Assembly: GCF_014195095.1 (NCBI RefSeq)
Contig: NZ_JACIBC010000013.1
Span: 1-64,000, forward strand
DNA from: Rhizobium sp. BK602
GTDB lineage: Bacteria; Pseudomonadota; Alphaproteobacteria; Rhizobiales; Rhizobiaceae
DNA: 64,000 bases
Direction: 5' to 3'
Of this stretch, positions 1-6,815 are shown piece by piece (the first letter of the stretch is position 1; each line of letters opens with the position of its first letter). Below the pieces are notes generated by a model, which saw only the letters and a program-made list of their open reading frames with translations, did no database searches and was not told the origin of the DNA. The translations under genes were made by a program, and so were the position numbers.

Positions 1-99
1 ATCCATGCGCATATCCACTACCGCACCTTCCTCAACGGCAACCGCACCATCGTCTTCCCGGCAAGCCCCGGAAGCTATGCATCCGAACGGATGGGCTGA
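1..99 (+). CDS. 3' end of an unidentified protein (partial)
   Basis: The frame is open from the first base and gives 32 residues before a TGA at 97-99; the start lies outside the window. The tail has a His-x-His pair (HAHIH) and a PASPGSY stretch. Metal-dependent phosphoesterases of the calcineurin type can end in a similar His-containing loop followed by a PGS motif, so that is one guess, but the fragment is too short to assign. Confidence 0.45.
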   Translation: MHAHIHYRTFLNGNRTIVFPASPGSYASERMG

Positions 100-145
100 A
101 GCGCGCGCGACTTCGCCAATTTCCTTTTCTTTTTGCCTTGAAGCA

Positions 146-172
146 CGATTTGATACCGCTGGTATCGAATCG
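146..172. promoter_or_regulatory. Dyad upstream of secreted-protein gene
   Basis: Twelve-base arms CGATTTGATACC (146-157) and GGTATCGAATCG (161-172) flank a 3-base spacer with one mismatch. The dyad ends about 22 bases before the start codon of the next gene and has no T-run after it on the plus strand, so an operator or 5' UTR hairpin is more likely than a terminator. Confidence 0.45.
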
Positions 173-194
173 TCCCGGAGATCAAGGATAGGAC

Positions 195-746
195 ATGTCA
201 ATCTATCGCGATGGAACGCTGCTGCTGGCGGCGTTCCTTCTGAGCGCGCCAGTATCGCACGCAGCCACAATGCAAGATGACCCTTCCAAGATTGACCTTG
301 CCAAGCTGATCGAATGCAAAACCTACGATATCGCGGGTTACTACGATTTTGCCATGTGGCTGACCGGACCGGACAGCGCGACGGCTATGAAGCAGCTCGG
401 TCTCAGCGAAATGCCGTCGTCCAACCCATTTTTGCAAGAGTTCAAGCTTTCGGCTCCTGTCACCGTGTTTGGACGGCAAACAAACAGGATCGTCTTTACC
501 TCCAGCGGACCATTGGCCGTGCTCGACGAGCCTGATCCCCATCCGCTCGCCAAAACACTTGGCGTCACTTCGGCGGTCGACCGGCCGGACAAATTCCTTG
601 GAGAGAAGGAAGTCTCGTCAAGCAAGGAGCAACACGAATACGCTTACCCTCCGCTGCCAAGGCGCATTTCCCTTAGGGTTTTCACCGTTGACACTCTTCC
701 CGGCAAGACGCTGGCCGGCTGCAGCTATTCCATCGGGGTCGAATAA
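195..746 (+). CDS. Hypothetical secreted protein, 183 aa
   Basis: The ATG at 195 follows a purine-rich AGGATAGG. Residues 5-23 form a signal peptide (positive start, leucine/alanine core, SHA-A cleavage site), so the product should be periplasmic. The mature part is soluble with no further membrane segment. It holds two cysteines, one near each end (C41 in IECKTYD and C176 in AGCSYS), which could form a disulfide. I do not recognise the family. It stands alone between the gene tail upstream and the large fusion gene downstream. Confidence 0.75.
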   Translation: MSIYRDGTLLLAAFLLSAPVSHAATMQDDPSKIDLAKLIECKTYDIAGYYDFAMWLTGPDSATAMKQLGLSEMPSSNPFLQEFKLSAPVTVFGRQTNRIVFTSSGPLAVLDEPDPHPLAKTLGVTSAVDRPDKFLGEKEVSSSKEQHEYAYPPLPRRISLRVFTVDTLPGKTLAGCSYSIGVE

Positions 747-880
747 GCGATAACGCCTAGCCGGCTGCATCGCGCGACCTATCTTCCTTCTCATTGCGCG
801 ACCACCCTATCTGTTTTGGGTAATTTTCTTTAAGACGGAATGGGTTAGTGTCGTCCGAGATGAATCATCCGGGGGGAGCC

Positions 881-3808
881 ATGACCGACGCCGCGCTCGT
901 CAATCGCATGCAACTGCCAAGACCGGACATCACGCCGGAGGAGGCGGCGGAAATCCTGCAGGCGCATTACGGTCTCGCCGGAACGCTCTCCGAGCTCGGC
1001 AGCCAGCAGGATCGCAACTATCGCATCGACGCTGGCGACAATAGTTATGTTTTGAAGATCTGCCGGGCGGAATATGACGCGGTCGAGCTGGAGGCGCAGA
1101 ATGCCGCCATTCGCCACCTGCTCGCCAAGCCGGATGCGCCGCGCGTTCCCAATGTCGTGCCGGCGCTGAACGGGCGGGATATTCTGACCATAACCCTTCG
1201 CGAGCAGGATTATCTCGTCCGGCTTCTGAGCTACCTTCCCGGCCAGTCGCTGACCCGGCGCAAGCATCTACCCGCCGGTTCGACCTCGGCACTCGGCGCC
1301 CTCTCGGCAAGGCTTGCCAGGGATCTTGCCGATTTCGAGCATCCCGGCCTGCAGCGCAATCTGCAATGGGATCTGCGCCGCGCCGGGCCGGTCGCCGTGC
1401 AGCTGCTGTCGGCGATCACCGATCACGAGGCGCGCGACCGCATCGCCAAGGCGATGGTTGCGGCCGTCAAGCGCATTCAGCCGCTCGCGGGCGCGCTTCG
1501 CGTCCAGCCTGTCCATCACGACGTCACCGACGACAATGTCGTCTGCCATCCGGATGCGCATGGACAGCCGATCCCGGACGGCGTGATCGATTTCGGGGAT
1601 ATCATCCAGGGCTGGCTGGTGGGCGATCTCGCCGTCACCTGCGCCTCGCTGCTGCATCATGCCGAAGGCGATCCCTTCGCCATTCTCCCCGCCGTCCGCG
1701 CCTATCATGCCGTTTATCCGCTTGAGGAGGCGGAGCTGAAGGCACTCTGGCCGCTGATCGTCGCCCGCGCGGTGATCCTGGCCGCCAGCAGCGAACGGCA
1801 GCTCGCCATCGATCCGGAGAACGACTATGTGCGCGGCAATCTCGATCACGAGCGCCAGATCTTCGATGTCGCGACCGGCGCCAATCCGGAGGTGATGGAG
1901 GCGGCGATCCTTCGCGCCGCCGGCCTCGATACCCCACCGCTTGCCACCGACGGCTGGTCGGCGCTGCTGCCGGATATCGCGCCCGATGCCATCGCCGCCG
2001 TCGATCTCTCCGCAACCAGCCCGCTCTTTTCAGACGGCAACTGGCTGAAGCCCGACATGGACTGGCGGCTGCTTGCCAAGGAAGCCATCGCCTCGGGCAC
2101 GGCGGCGACGCGCTACGGCGAATTCCGCCTGTCGCGCGCCGAGCTGCTCGCCATGGCGCCGCCACAGAATTTCGCGCTGCACAGCGATGTCTGCCTGCCT
2201 GCCGGAACGACGGTCACCGCGCCCTTTGCCGGGCATATCCAATGGGACGGCCAGCATCTGGTTCTGACGAGCGAAGCGGTCAGCCTGCATCTCGACGGCA
2301 TCGACTGCGCGCTCGAAGACGGCGCCGCCATCGAGCAGGGTGCAATCATCGGCACCATCGCCGGCGAAGCCTCCACGGTCGGCGGCCTGCGCGTGCAGCT
2401 CTGCCGCTTGCCCTCGCTGGTGCCGCCGCTCTTTGCCGCCGCCCACCAGGCCGAGGGCTGGGCGGCGGTCTGCCCCTCGCCCGCTGCCCTGCTGAGCCCG
2501 ACCTGCGAGGCGCCGCGCGAAGACGGCGCCGCCCTGCTTGCCCGGCGCGCGGCACATTTCGCCAGGCCGCAGAAGCATTATTACCAGACCCCGCCGCAGA
2601 TCGAGCGCGGCTGGCGCGAATTCCTCTTCGACGTCGAGGGCCGCGCCTATCTCGACATGGTCAACAACGTCACCATGCTCGGCCATGCGCATCCGCGGCT
2701 GACGGCGGCGATCGAGCGGCAATGGTCGCGGCTGAACACCAATTCCCGCTTCCACTATGCCGCCGTCACCGAGTTTTCCGAGCGGCTGGCGGCGCTGGCG
2801 CCGGAGGGGCTCGACAGCGTCTTCCTCGTCAACAGCGGCTCGGAGGCCAACGATCTCGCCATCCGGCTTGCCTGGGCCCATACGGGCAAAAGGAACATGC
2901 TGTGCCTGCTGGAAGCCTATCATGGCTGGACGCTGGCGAGCGACGCGGTCTCCACCTCGATCGCCGACAATCCGCAGGCGCTGACGACGCGGCCCGATTG
3001 GGTGCACCCGGTCGTTTCGCCCAACACCTATCGCGGCCCGTTCCGGGGTCCTCATTCGGGTCCGGACTATGTGGCCGGCGTCACGACGCTGCTGCAAGCC
3101 ATCGACGAAAGGGGCGAAGGCCTCGCCGGCTTCATCGCCGAACCCGTCTACGGCAATGCCGGCGGCATCGCCCTGCCGCGCGGCTATCTCGCCGAGGTCT
3201 ATGCCGCCGTGCGCGAACGCGGCGGCCTCTGCATCGCCGACGAGGTGCAGGTGGGCTACGGCCGGCTCGGCCATCATTTCTGGAGCTTCGAGAGCCAGGA
3301 GGTCGTGCCGGATATCATCACCATCGCCAAGGGCATGGGCAACGGCCATCCGCTCGGCGCGGTCATCACCCGCAGGGACATCGCCGAATCGCTGGAGAAG
3401 GAAGGCTATTTCTTCTCCTCGGCCGGCGGCAGCCCGGTGAGCTCGGTCGTCGGCCTTACCGTGCTCGACATCATCCGGGACGAGGGCCTGCAGGAAAATG
3501 CCCGCACGGTCGGCGATCATCTGAAGGCGGGGCTGATCGCGCTGATGGAGCGCTTTGCGCTGATCGGCGCGGTGCACGGCACGGGCCTTTATCTCGGCGT
3601 CGAATTCGTCCGCAACCGCGAGACGCTGACGCCGGCCACGGAAGAGACGGCCGCCATTTGCGACCGGCTGCTCGATCTCGGCGTCATCATGCAGCCGACC
3701 GGCGATCACCTGAATGTGTTGAAGATCAAGCCGCCACTCTGCCTTTCGCAGGATAGCGCCGATTTCTTCGTCCAAGCCCTGGAAAAGGCTTTGGAAGACG
3801 CCGTCTAA
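881..3808 (+). CDS. APH kinase / M23-like / class III aminotransferase fusion
   Basis: A 975-residue protein with three parts. Residues about 20-320 are an aminoglycoside-phosphotransferase-like kinase with the Brenner-type motif HHDVTDDNV (near 211) and the metal-binding IDFGD (near 236). Residues about 390-530 look like a glycine-rich M23/lipoyl-like beta domain (CLPAGTTVTAPFAGHI). Residues about 540-975 are a class III PLP aminotransferase fold with NSGSEAND, the IADEVQ aspartate and PLP lysine K817 (IAKGMGNG). Related kinase and PLP enzymes in animals are hydroxylysine kinase and the ammoniophospholyases acting on phosphohydroxylysine or phosphoethanolamine, so a kinase-then-phospholyase on an amino alcohol is a fair inference; the substrate is unknown. 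The ATG at 881 follows GGGGGGA; an in-frame GTG at 848 would add 11 residues. Confidence 0.85.
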   Translation: MTDAALVNRMQLPRPDITPEEAAEILQAHYGLAGTLSELGSQQDRNYRIDAGDNSYVLKICRAEYDAVELEAQNAAIRHLLAKPDAPRVPNVVPALNGRDILTITLREQDYLVRLLSYLPGQSLTRRKHLPAGSTSALGALSARLARDLADFEHPGLQRNLQWDLRRAGPVAVQLLSAITDHEARDRIAKAMVAAVKRIQPLAGALRVQPVHHDVTDDNVVCHPDAHGQPIPDGVIDFGDIIQGWLVGDLAVTCASLLHHAEGDPFAILPAVRAYHAVYPLEEAELKALWPLIVARAVILAASSERQLAIDPENDYVRGNLDHERQIFDVATGANPEVMEAAILRAAGLDTPPLATDGWSALLPDIAPDAIAAVDLSATSPLFSDGNWLKPDMDWRLLAKEAIASGTAATRYGEFRLSRAELLAMAPPQNFALHSDVCLPAGTTVTAPFAGHIQWDGQHLVLTSEAVSLHLDGIDCALEDGAAIEQGAIIGTIAGEASTVGGLRVQLCRLPSLVPPLFAAAHQAEGWAAVCPSPAALLSPTCEAPREDGAALLARRAAHFARPQKHYYQTPPQIERGWREFLFDVEGRAYLDMVNNVTMLGHAHPRLTAAIERQWSRLNTNSRFHYAAVTEFSERLAALAPEGLDSVFLVNSGSEANDLAIRLAWAHTGKRNMLCLLEAYHGWTLASDAVSTSIADNPQALTTRPDWVHPVVSPNTYRGPFRGPHSGPDYVAGVTTLLQAIDERGEGLAGFIAEPVYGNAGGIALPRGYLAEVYAAVRERGGLCIADEVQVGYGRLGHHFWSFESQEVVPDIITIAKGMGNGHPLGAVITRRDIAESLEKEGYFFSSAGGSPVSSVVGLTVLDIIRDEGLQENARTVGDHLKAGLIALMERFALIGAVHGTGLYLGVEFVRNRETLTPATEETAAICDRLLDLGVIMQPTGDHLNVLKIKPPLCLSQDSADFFVQALEKALEDAV

Positions 3809-4097
3809 CCCCTTCGGCCAGGGTGTTAACCATTAGGGTGATTTGGCGGCGAGACGATTTAATGCTTTCGGGGGGATTGTCGAATCTCGCGGTAATTCCT
3901 ATCTGTTTGTCGGTGATCGGCGATGCCGTTCCGCTACGGGAGGTCGCGCGCAGGTTGATACAGTCTGCTCAGCAATCAGCCAGGTACGGAATTATATTTT
4001 ACCGATCGTCGATATTTTGACATCTTTCGGAATATGTTTCTGGAGATGGAATTGTTATTATCTACTAATGTTGTAGACAATAACGCACCGGATCACC
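3809..4097. other. AT-richer intergenic stretch, no gene seen
   Basis: Between the fusion gene and the leader of the 64-residue protein lie about 290 bases of lower GC with no convincing coding frame. A TTGACA hexamer sits at 4016-4021, but no good -10 follows at standard spacing. It probably contains the promoter of the downstream leader. Confidence 0.4.
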
Positions 4098-4114
4098 GGC
4101 TCCCTCCAGGAGCC
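4098..4114 (+). promoter_or_regulatory. Hairpin in leader of small gene
   Basis: Perfect six-base arms GGCTCC (4098-4103) and GGAGCC (4109-4114) around the loop CTCCA. It lies 33 bases before the short upstream ORF and belongs to a leader with further stems at 4209-4228 and 4286-4304. Confidence 0.45.
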
Positions 4115-4147
4115 TCAACAAGCACAACGCCAACTAAGGAAAGTGAC

Positions 4148-4243
4148 ATGCTGAATATCAAAGTCATCGCTTCGATCCTTGGGCGGTCCGTGCTTGACCA
4201 TGACCGTTCGGGCGCACTCTCCCGCCCGTGCTGTCGAATGTGA
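4148..4243 (+). CDS. Candidate leader peptide / small ORF, 31 aa
   Basis: ATG at 4148 is preceded by a good Shine-Dalgarno (TAAGGAAAG, 4135-4143), better than expected by chance in this stretch. The product is 31 residues and ends in PCCRM. It has no signal peptide and no run of one amino acid of the kind used by classic attenuators; the residues are mixed, with several Ser and Arg. The 3' half overlaps a stem CGGGCG/CGCCCG (4209-4228). It lies 75 bases before the next gene in the same direction, so a translated regulatory leader is plausible. A free-standing microprotein is the alternative. Confidence 0.4.
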   Translation: MLNIKVIASILGRSVLDHDRSGALSRPCCRM

Positions 4244-4285
4244 CGTTCGTCCCCTTATCGGATTCAAACAGTCAATTCGCCATGT

Positions 4286-4304
4286 CTGCGCCGCAAGGGC
4301 GCAG
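4286..4304 (+). promoter_or_regulatory. Hairpin abutting the RBS of the 64-aa gene
   Basis: Seven-base perfect arms CTGCGCC (4286-4292) and GGCGCAG (4298-4304) with loop GCAAG. The stem ends one base before the ribosome binding site GGGAG at 4306-4310, close enough to affect initiation at 4319. Confidence 0.45.
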
Positions 4305-4318
4305 TGGGAGTATCTTTT

Positions 4319-4513
4319 ATGAAGAAGCAAGTCATCGAATACGCCGGCGTTCCCGTCGGCATCGTCATTCCGGATCATGATCGCCTGAAGTTCATCGCCG
4401 TGAAGTACCACGTCCACGATCTGGATGAGCAGCGTTTCAGAAACACGGACGAGGTCAAGCTCGCCATCCGCGATCTCCTCATTCGCCAACAGGCCAAGCC
4501 GATCCACGTTTGA
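4319..4513 (+). CDS. Conserved-looking small hypothetical protein, 64 aa
   Basis: Start ATG at 4319 has GGGAG eight bases upstream; an in-frame GTG at 4304 would lie inside the preceding hairpin and is less likely. The 64-residue product is charged and soluble, beginning MKKQVIEYAGVPVGIVIP, with an alternating hydrophobic N-terminal half that suggests a beta hairpin and a helical C-terminal part (DEVKLAIRDLLIRQQ). No domain is recognised. It is the only substantial ORF after the structured leader, so its expression may be controlled at the RNA level. Confidence 0.65.
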   Translation: MKKQVIEYAGVPVGIVIPDHDRLKFIAVKYHVHDLDEQRFRNTDEVKLAIRDLLIRQQAKPIHV

Positions 4514-4554
4514 TGGGTCGGCTTCATCGCCACTTTTTGCATCGTCACATCACG

Positions 4555-4645
4555 TGCCCTCACCCCGAGGTGCCCTGGCGTTGAAGCATCAGTGCAAACG
4601 TCAGAGCCTCGAAGGGCGAGGCGGCCATCGGGGTCCCCCAAACCC
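4555..4645. repeat. Possible degenerate intergenic repeat
   Basis: The spacer between the 64-aa gene and the peptidase gene contains CTCACCCCGAGGTG and, about 50 bases on, AGCCTCGAAGGGCGAGG. These resemble halves of a palindromic intergenic repeat often seen in rhizobial genomes. Only one copy is in this window, so the call is tentative. Confidence 0.25.
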
Positions 4646-4719
4646 ATCTTGTCTTTTGCCCCTCTTTGCGATCCTATCGCCATGGCAGCTTAGCGCTGCG
4701 GAAGGCGAAGGATTTCTGA

Positions 4720-5718
4720 TTGGCTGATCGTCTCAATCTCCTGACCGATATCGACGGCGTGGCCGTCGGTCATTCTACCGATCTTGCGCTCGGCTCCGGC
4801 GTCACCGCGATCATTTTCGATGCGCCGGCGGTCGCCTCCTGCACCGTGCTCGGCGGCGCGCCGGGTGGGCGGGACACGGCTTTGCTCGATCCGGCCATGA
4901 CGGTCGACGCCGTCGACGGGCTGGTGCTGTCGGGCGGATCGGCCTTCGGGCTCGATGCGGCGGGTGGCGTTCAGGCGGGCTTGCGCGAGATCGGTCGCGG
5001 CCTGCAGGTCGGGACGGCGCGCGTGCCGCTGGTGCCGCAGGCGATCCTCTTCGACCTCATCAATGGTGGCGACAAGGATTGGGGCCTCCATTCGCCCTAT
5101 CGCGACATGGGCTACGCCGCCTTCAAGGCTGCCGGCAAGGGCGCCTTCGCGCTCGGCACGGTCGGCGCCGGCACCGGCGCCACGACGGCGACGCTCAAGG
5201 GCGGGCTGGGCTCAGCCAGCGCCGTCAGCAGCCAGGGACATCGCATCGCCGCCATCGTCGCGGTCAATGCCCTCGGCACGGCCACCATCGGCGACGGACC
5301 GCATTTCTGGGCCGCGCCCTTCGAAGAGAACGACGAATTCGGCGGGCTCGGCATGCCAGAGGCCATCGACACGCGCCTGCGGCTGAAGGGCGGAAATGTC
5401 ACAGCAACCACCATCGGCGCCATCGTCACCGATGCGCAACTGACCAAGGCGGAAGCGCATCGCCTGTCGATCTGCGGCCATGACGGCCTTGCCCGCGCGC
5501 TGCTGCCGGCACATCTGCCGCTCGACGGCGATACCGTCTTCGCCGCCTCCACGGCCAAGCGCGAGCGGGATGACATGGCGAGCTTCATGGAGCTCTGTCA
5601 TCTCGCCGCCAGCGTGATGGCGCGCGCCATCGCCCGCGGCGTGCATGAGGCGACGGCACTGCCGGTCGAGGGAGCCCAGCCGGCCTGGCGGGACCGCTTC
5701 GCCGATCGCATCGCCTGA
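4720..5718 (+). CDS. P1 family peptidase (DmpA/NylC-like aminopeptidase)
   Basis: A 332-residue P1-family (S58) Ntn-type hydrolase, a group that self-cleaves into alpha and beta chains and removes N-terminal residues or opens amide oligomers. It shows the family blocks TDIDGVAVGHST at the start, LSGGSAFGLDAAGGV (about 70-84), GAGTGATTATLKGG (about 150-162) and the region ATTIGAIVTDA (229-239), where the N-terminal nucleophile should be T230. Many relatives have Asn just before it; here it is A229. The start is TTG at 4720 behind a GAAGG-type site. It is followed after 15 bases by a LysR gene and then by an ABC transporter and an amidase, so it probably acts on imported peptides or amides. Confidence 0.88.
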   Translation: MADRLNLLTDIDGVAVGHSTDLALGSGVTAIIFDAPAVASCTVLGGAPGGRDTALLDPAMTVDAVDGLVLSGGSAFGLDAAGGVQAGLREIGRGLQVGTARVPLVPQAILFDLINGGDKDWGLHSPYRDMGYAAFKAAGKGAFALGTVGAGTGATTATLKGGLGSASAVSSQGHRIAAIVAVNALGTATIGDGPHFWAAPFEENDEFGGLGMPEAIDTRLRLKGGNVTATTIGAIVTDAQLTKAEAHRLSICGHDGLARALLPAHLPLDGDTVFAASTAKRERDDMASFMELCHLAASVMARAIARGVHEATALPVEGAQPAWRDRFADRIA

Positions 5719-5733
5719 GCGGAGGTCCGATCC

Positions 5734-6651
5734 ATGCAGATCCGGGCGCTGATCTATTTCGACGAGCTGGTGCGCACCAATTCGATGCGCCAGGCCGCGG
5801 AAAACCTGAACGTCGCGCCGACGGCGATCAGCCGGCAGATCGAGAATCTCGAATATCATTTCGGCACGCCGCTGGTCGAACGCAGCGCCCGCGGCGTCAA
5901 GCTGACCGCCGCCGGCGAGCTTCTGGCGGTGCGCGCCGGGCGGACGCTGCGCGAACTCGACCATGTGCATCAGCTCATCGACGACCTGAAGGGCCTGCGG
6001 CGCGGCCGCGTCAGCATCTATGCCAGCGGCGCCACCGTCGCCAACCTGCTGGCGCCGGCGCTCGCCGAATTCAGCCTGCGCTATCCGAAGCTGCGGTTCG
6101 AGGTGACCATCACCAGCGCCGGCGCCGCCATCGAGGCGGTCAACAGCGCCGAGGCCGATATCGCCGTGACATTGTTCGCGCCGCCGCTGTCGGGAACCAA
6201 GGTGCGGCTGCGCTCCGACATCACCTATGACGCGATCGCCGCGACAGCTCATCCACTGGCGGCGCGCAGGGAGGTTTCCCTTGCCGAGCTTGCGGCACAT
6301 TCACTCGCCCTGCCCGATCGCTCCTTCGGCGCGCGCCAGGCTTTCGATATGCTGTTCGAGCGCGAGGGACTGGTGCTCGATCCGGTTTTCGAGACCAGCT
6401 CGCTGGAGATGCAGAAGGAGCTGGTGCTGCGGGGCGCCGCAATCACGCTACTGCCGGCCCTGACCGTGCAGCGGGAAATCCAGGCCGGTCAGCTCATGGC
6501 CGTGCCGATTGCCGATGGCAAGGGGATCACGACGCCGATCGATCTCTGCGTCGCGCCCGACCGGCAACTGTCCTTCGCCGCCGGCAAGCTGCTCGACTTC
6601 ATCGAACGCTTCATGCGCGAGCAGGTCTCCGGCAAAAGGAGAGGCGCGTGA
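5734..6651 (+). CDS. LysR family transcriptional regulator
   Basis: 305 residues. The N-terminal winged helix (residues about 1-60) carries the LysR pattern MRQAAENLNVAPTAISRQIENLE followed by FGTPLVERSARGVKLTAAG. Residues about 90-290 form the periplasmic-binding-like effector domain. It starts at ATG 5734 with GGAGG upstream, 15 bases after the peptidase gene, so the two may be cotranscribed. The ABC transporter and amidase downstream are its likely targets, and a perfect 8-base dyad at 6685-6705 lies between it and the transporter. Confidence 0.92.
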   Translation: MQIRALIYFDELVRTNSMRQAAENLNVAPTAISRQIENLEYHFGTPLVERSARGVKLTAAGELLAVRAGRTLRELDHVHQLIDDLKGLRRGRVSIYASGATVANLLAPALAEFSLRYPKLRFEVTITSAGAAIEAVNSAEADIAVTLFAPPLSGTKVRLRSDITYDAIAATAHPLAARREVSLAELAAHSLALPDRSFGARQAFDMLFEREGLVLDPVFETSSLEMQKELVLRGAAITLLPALTVQREIQAGQLMAVPIADGKGITTPIDLCVAPDRQLSFAAGKLLDFIERFMREQVSGKRRGA

Positions 6652-6684
6652 TCGCAAACAATGAATTTCAAGCGAACGGAAAGA

Positions 6685-6705
6685 GTGTAGCCATATCGGC
6701 TACAC
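6685..6705. promoter_or_regulatory. Perfect dyad before ABC transporter operon
   Basis: Arms GTGTAGCC (6685-6692) and GGCTACAC (6698-6705) pair perfectly around ATATC. A second, looser CACACA/TGTGTG repeat follows at about 6710-6733. With no T-run and 110 bases before the binding-protein gene, an operator is more likely than a terminator. Confidence 0.45.
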
Positions 6706-6815
6706 CGAGCACACATTTTCGGAATTGTGTGTGCGCCGACGAGATGACACTATTTTGAAAAAAGGAGTGCATGCCGGAAGAAAACGGCATCGCGCGCCGT
6801 AGCAGGGGAATTGAG

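Noticed and set aside
2030..3775. 581-codon open frame on the minus strand
   Set aside because: It lies antisense to the class III aminotransferase part of the fusion gene, which has clear motifs. Long antisense frames are common in GC-rich DNA with strong third-position bias.
3823..4076. Short open frames of 65 and 77 codons after the fusion gene
   Set aside because: No good ribosome site, no recognisable domain, and they lie in lower-GC DNA that lacks the codon bias of neighbouring genes.
4090..4320. Known riboswitch such as SAM-II or the speF leader
   Set aside because: The hairpins and ORF are suggestive, but I could not match the conserved core of any named class and the downstream gene is not a known target.
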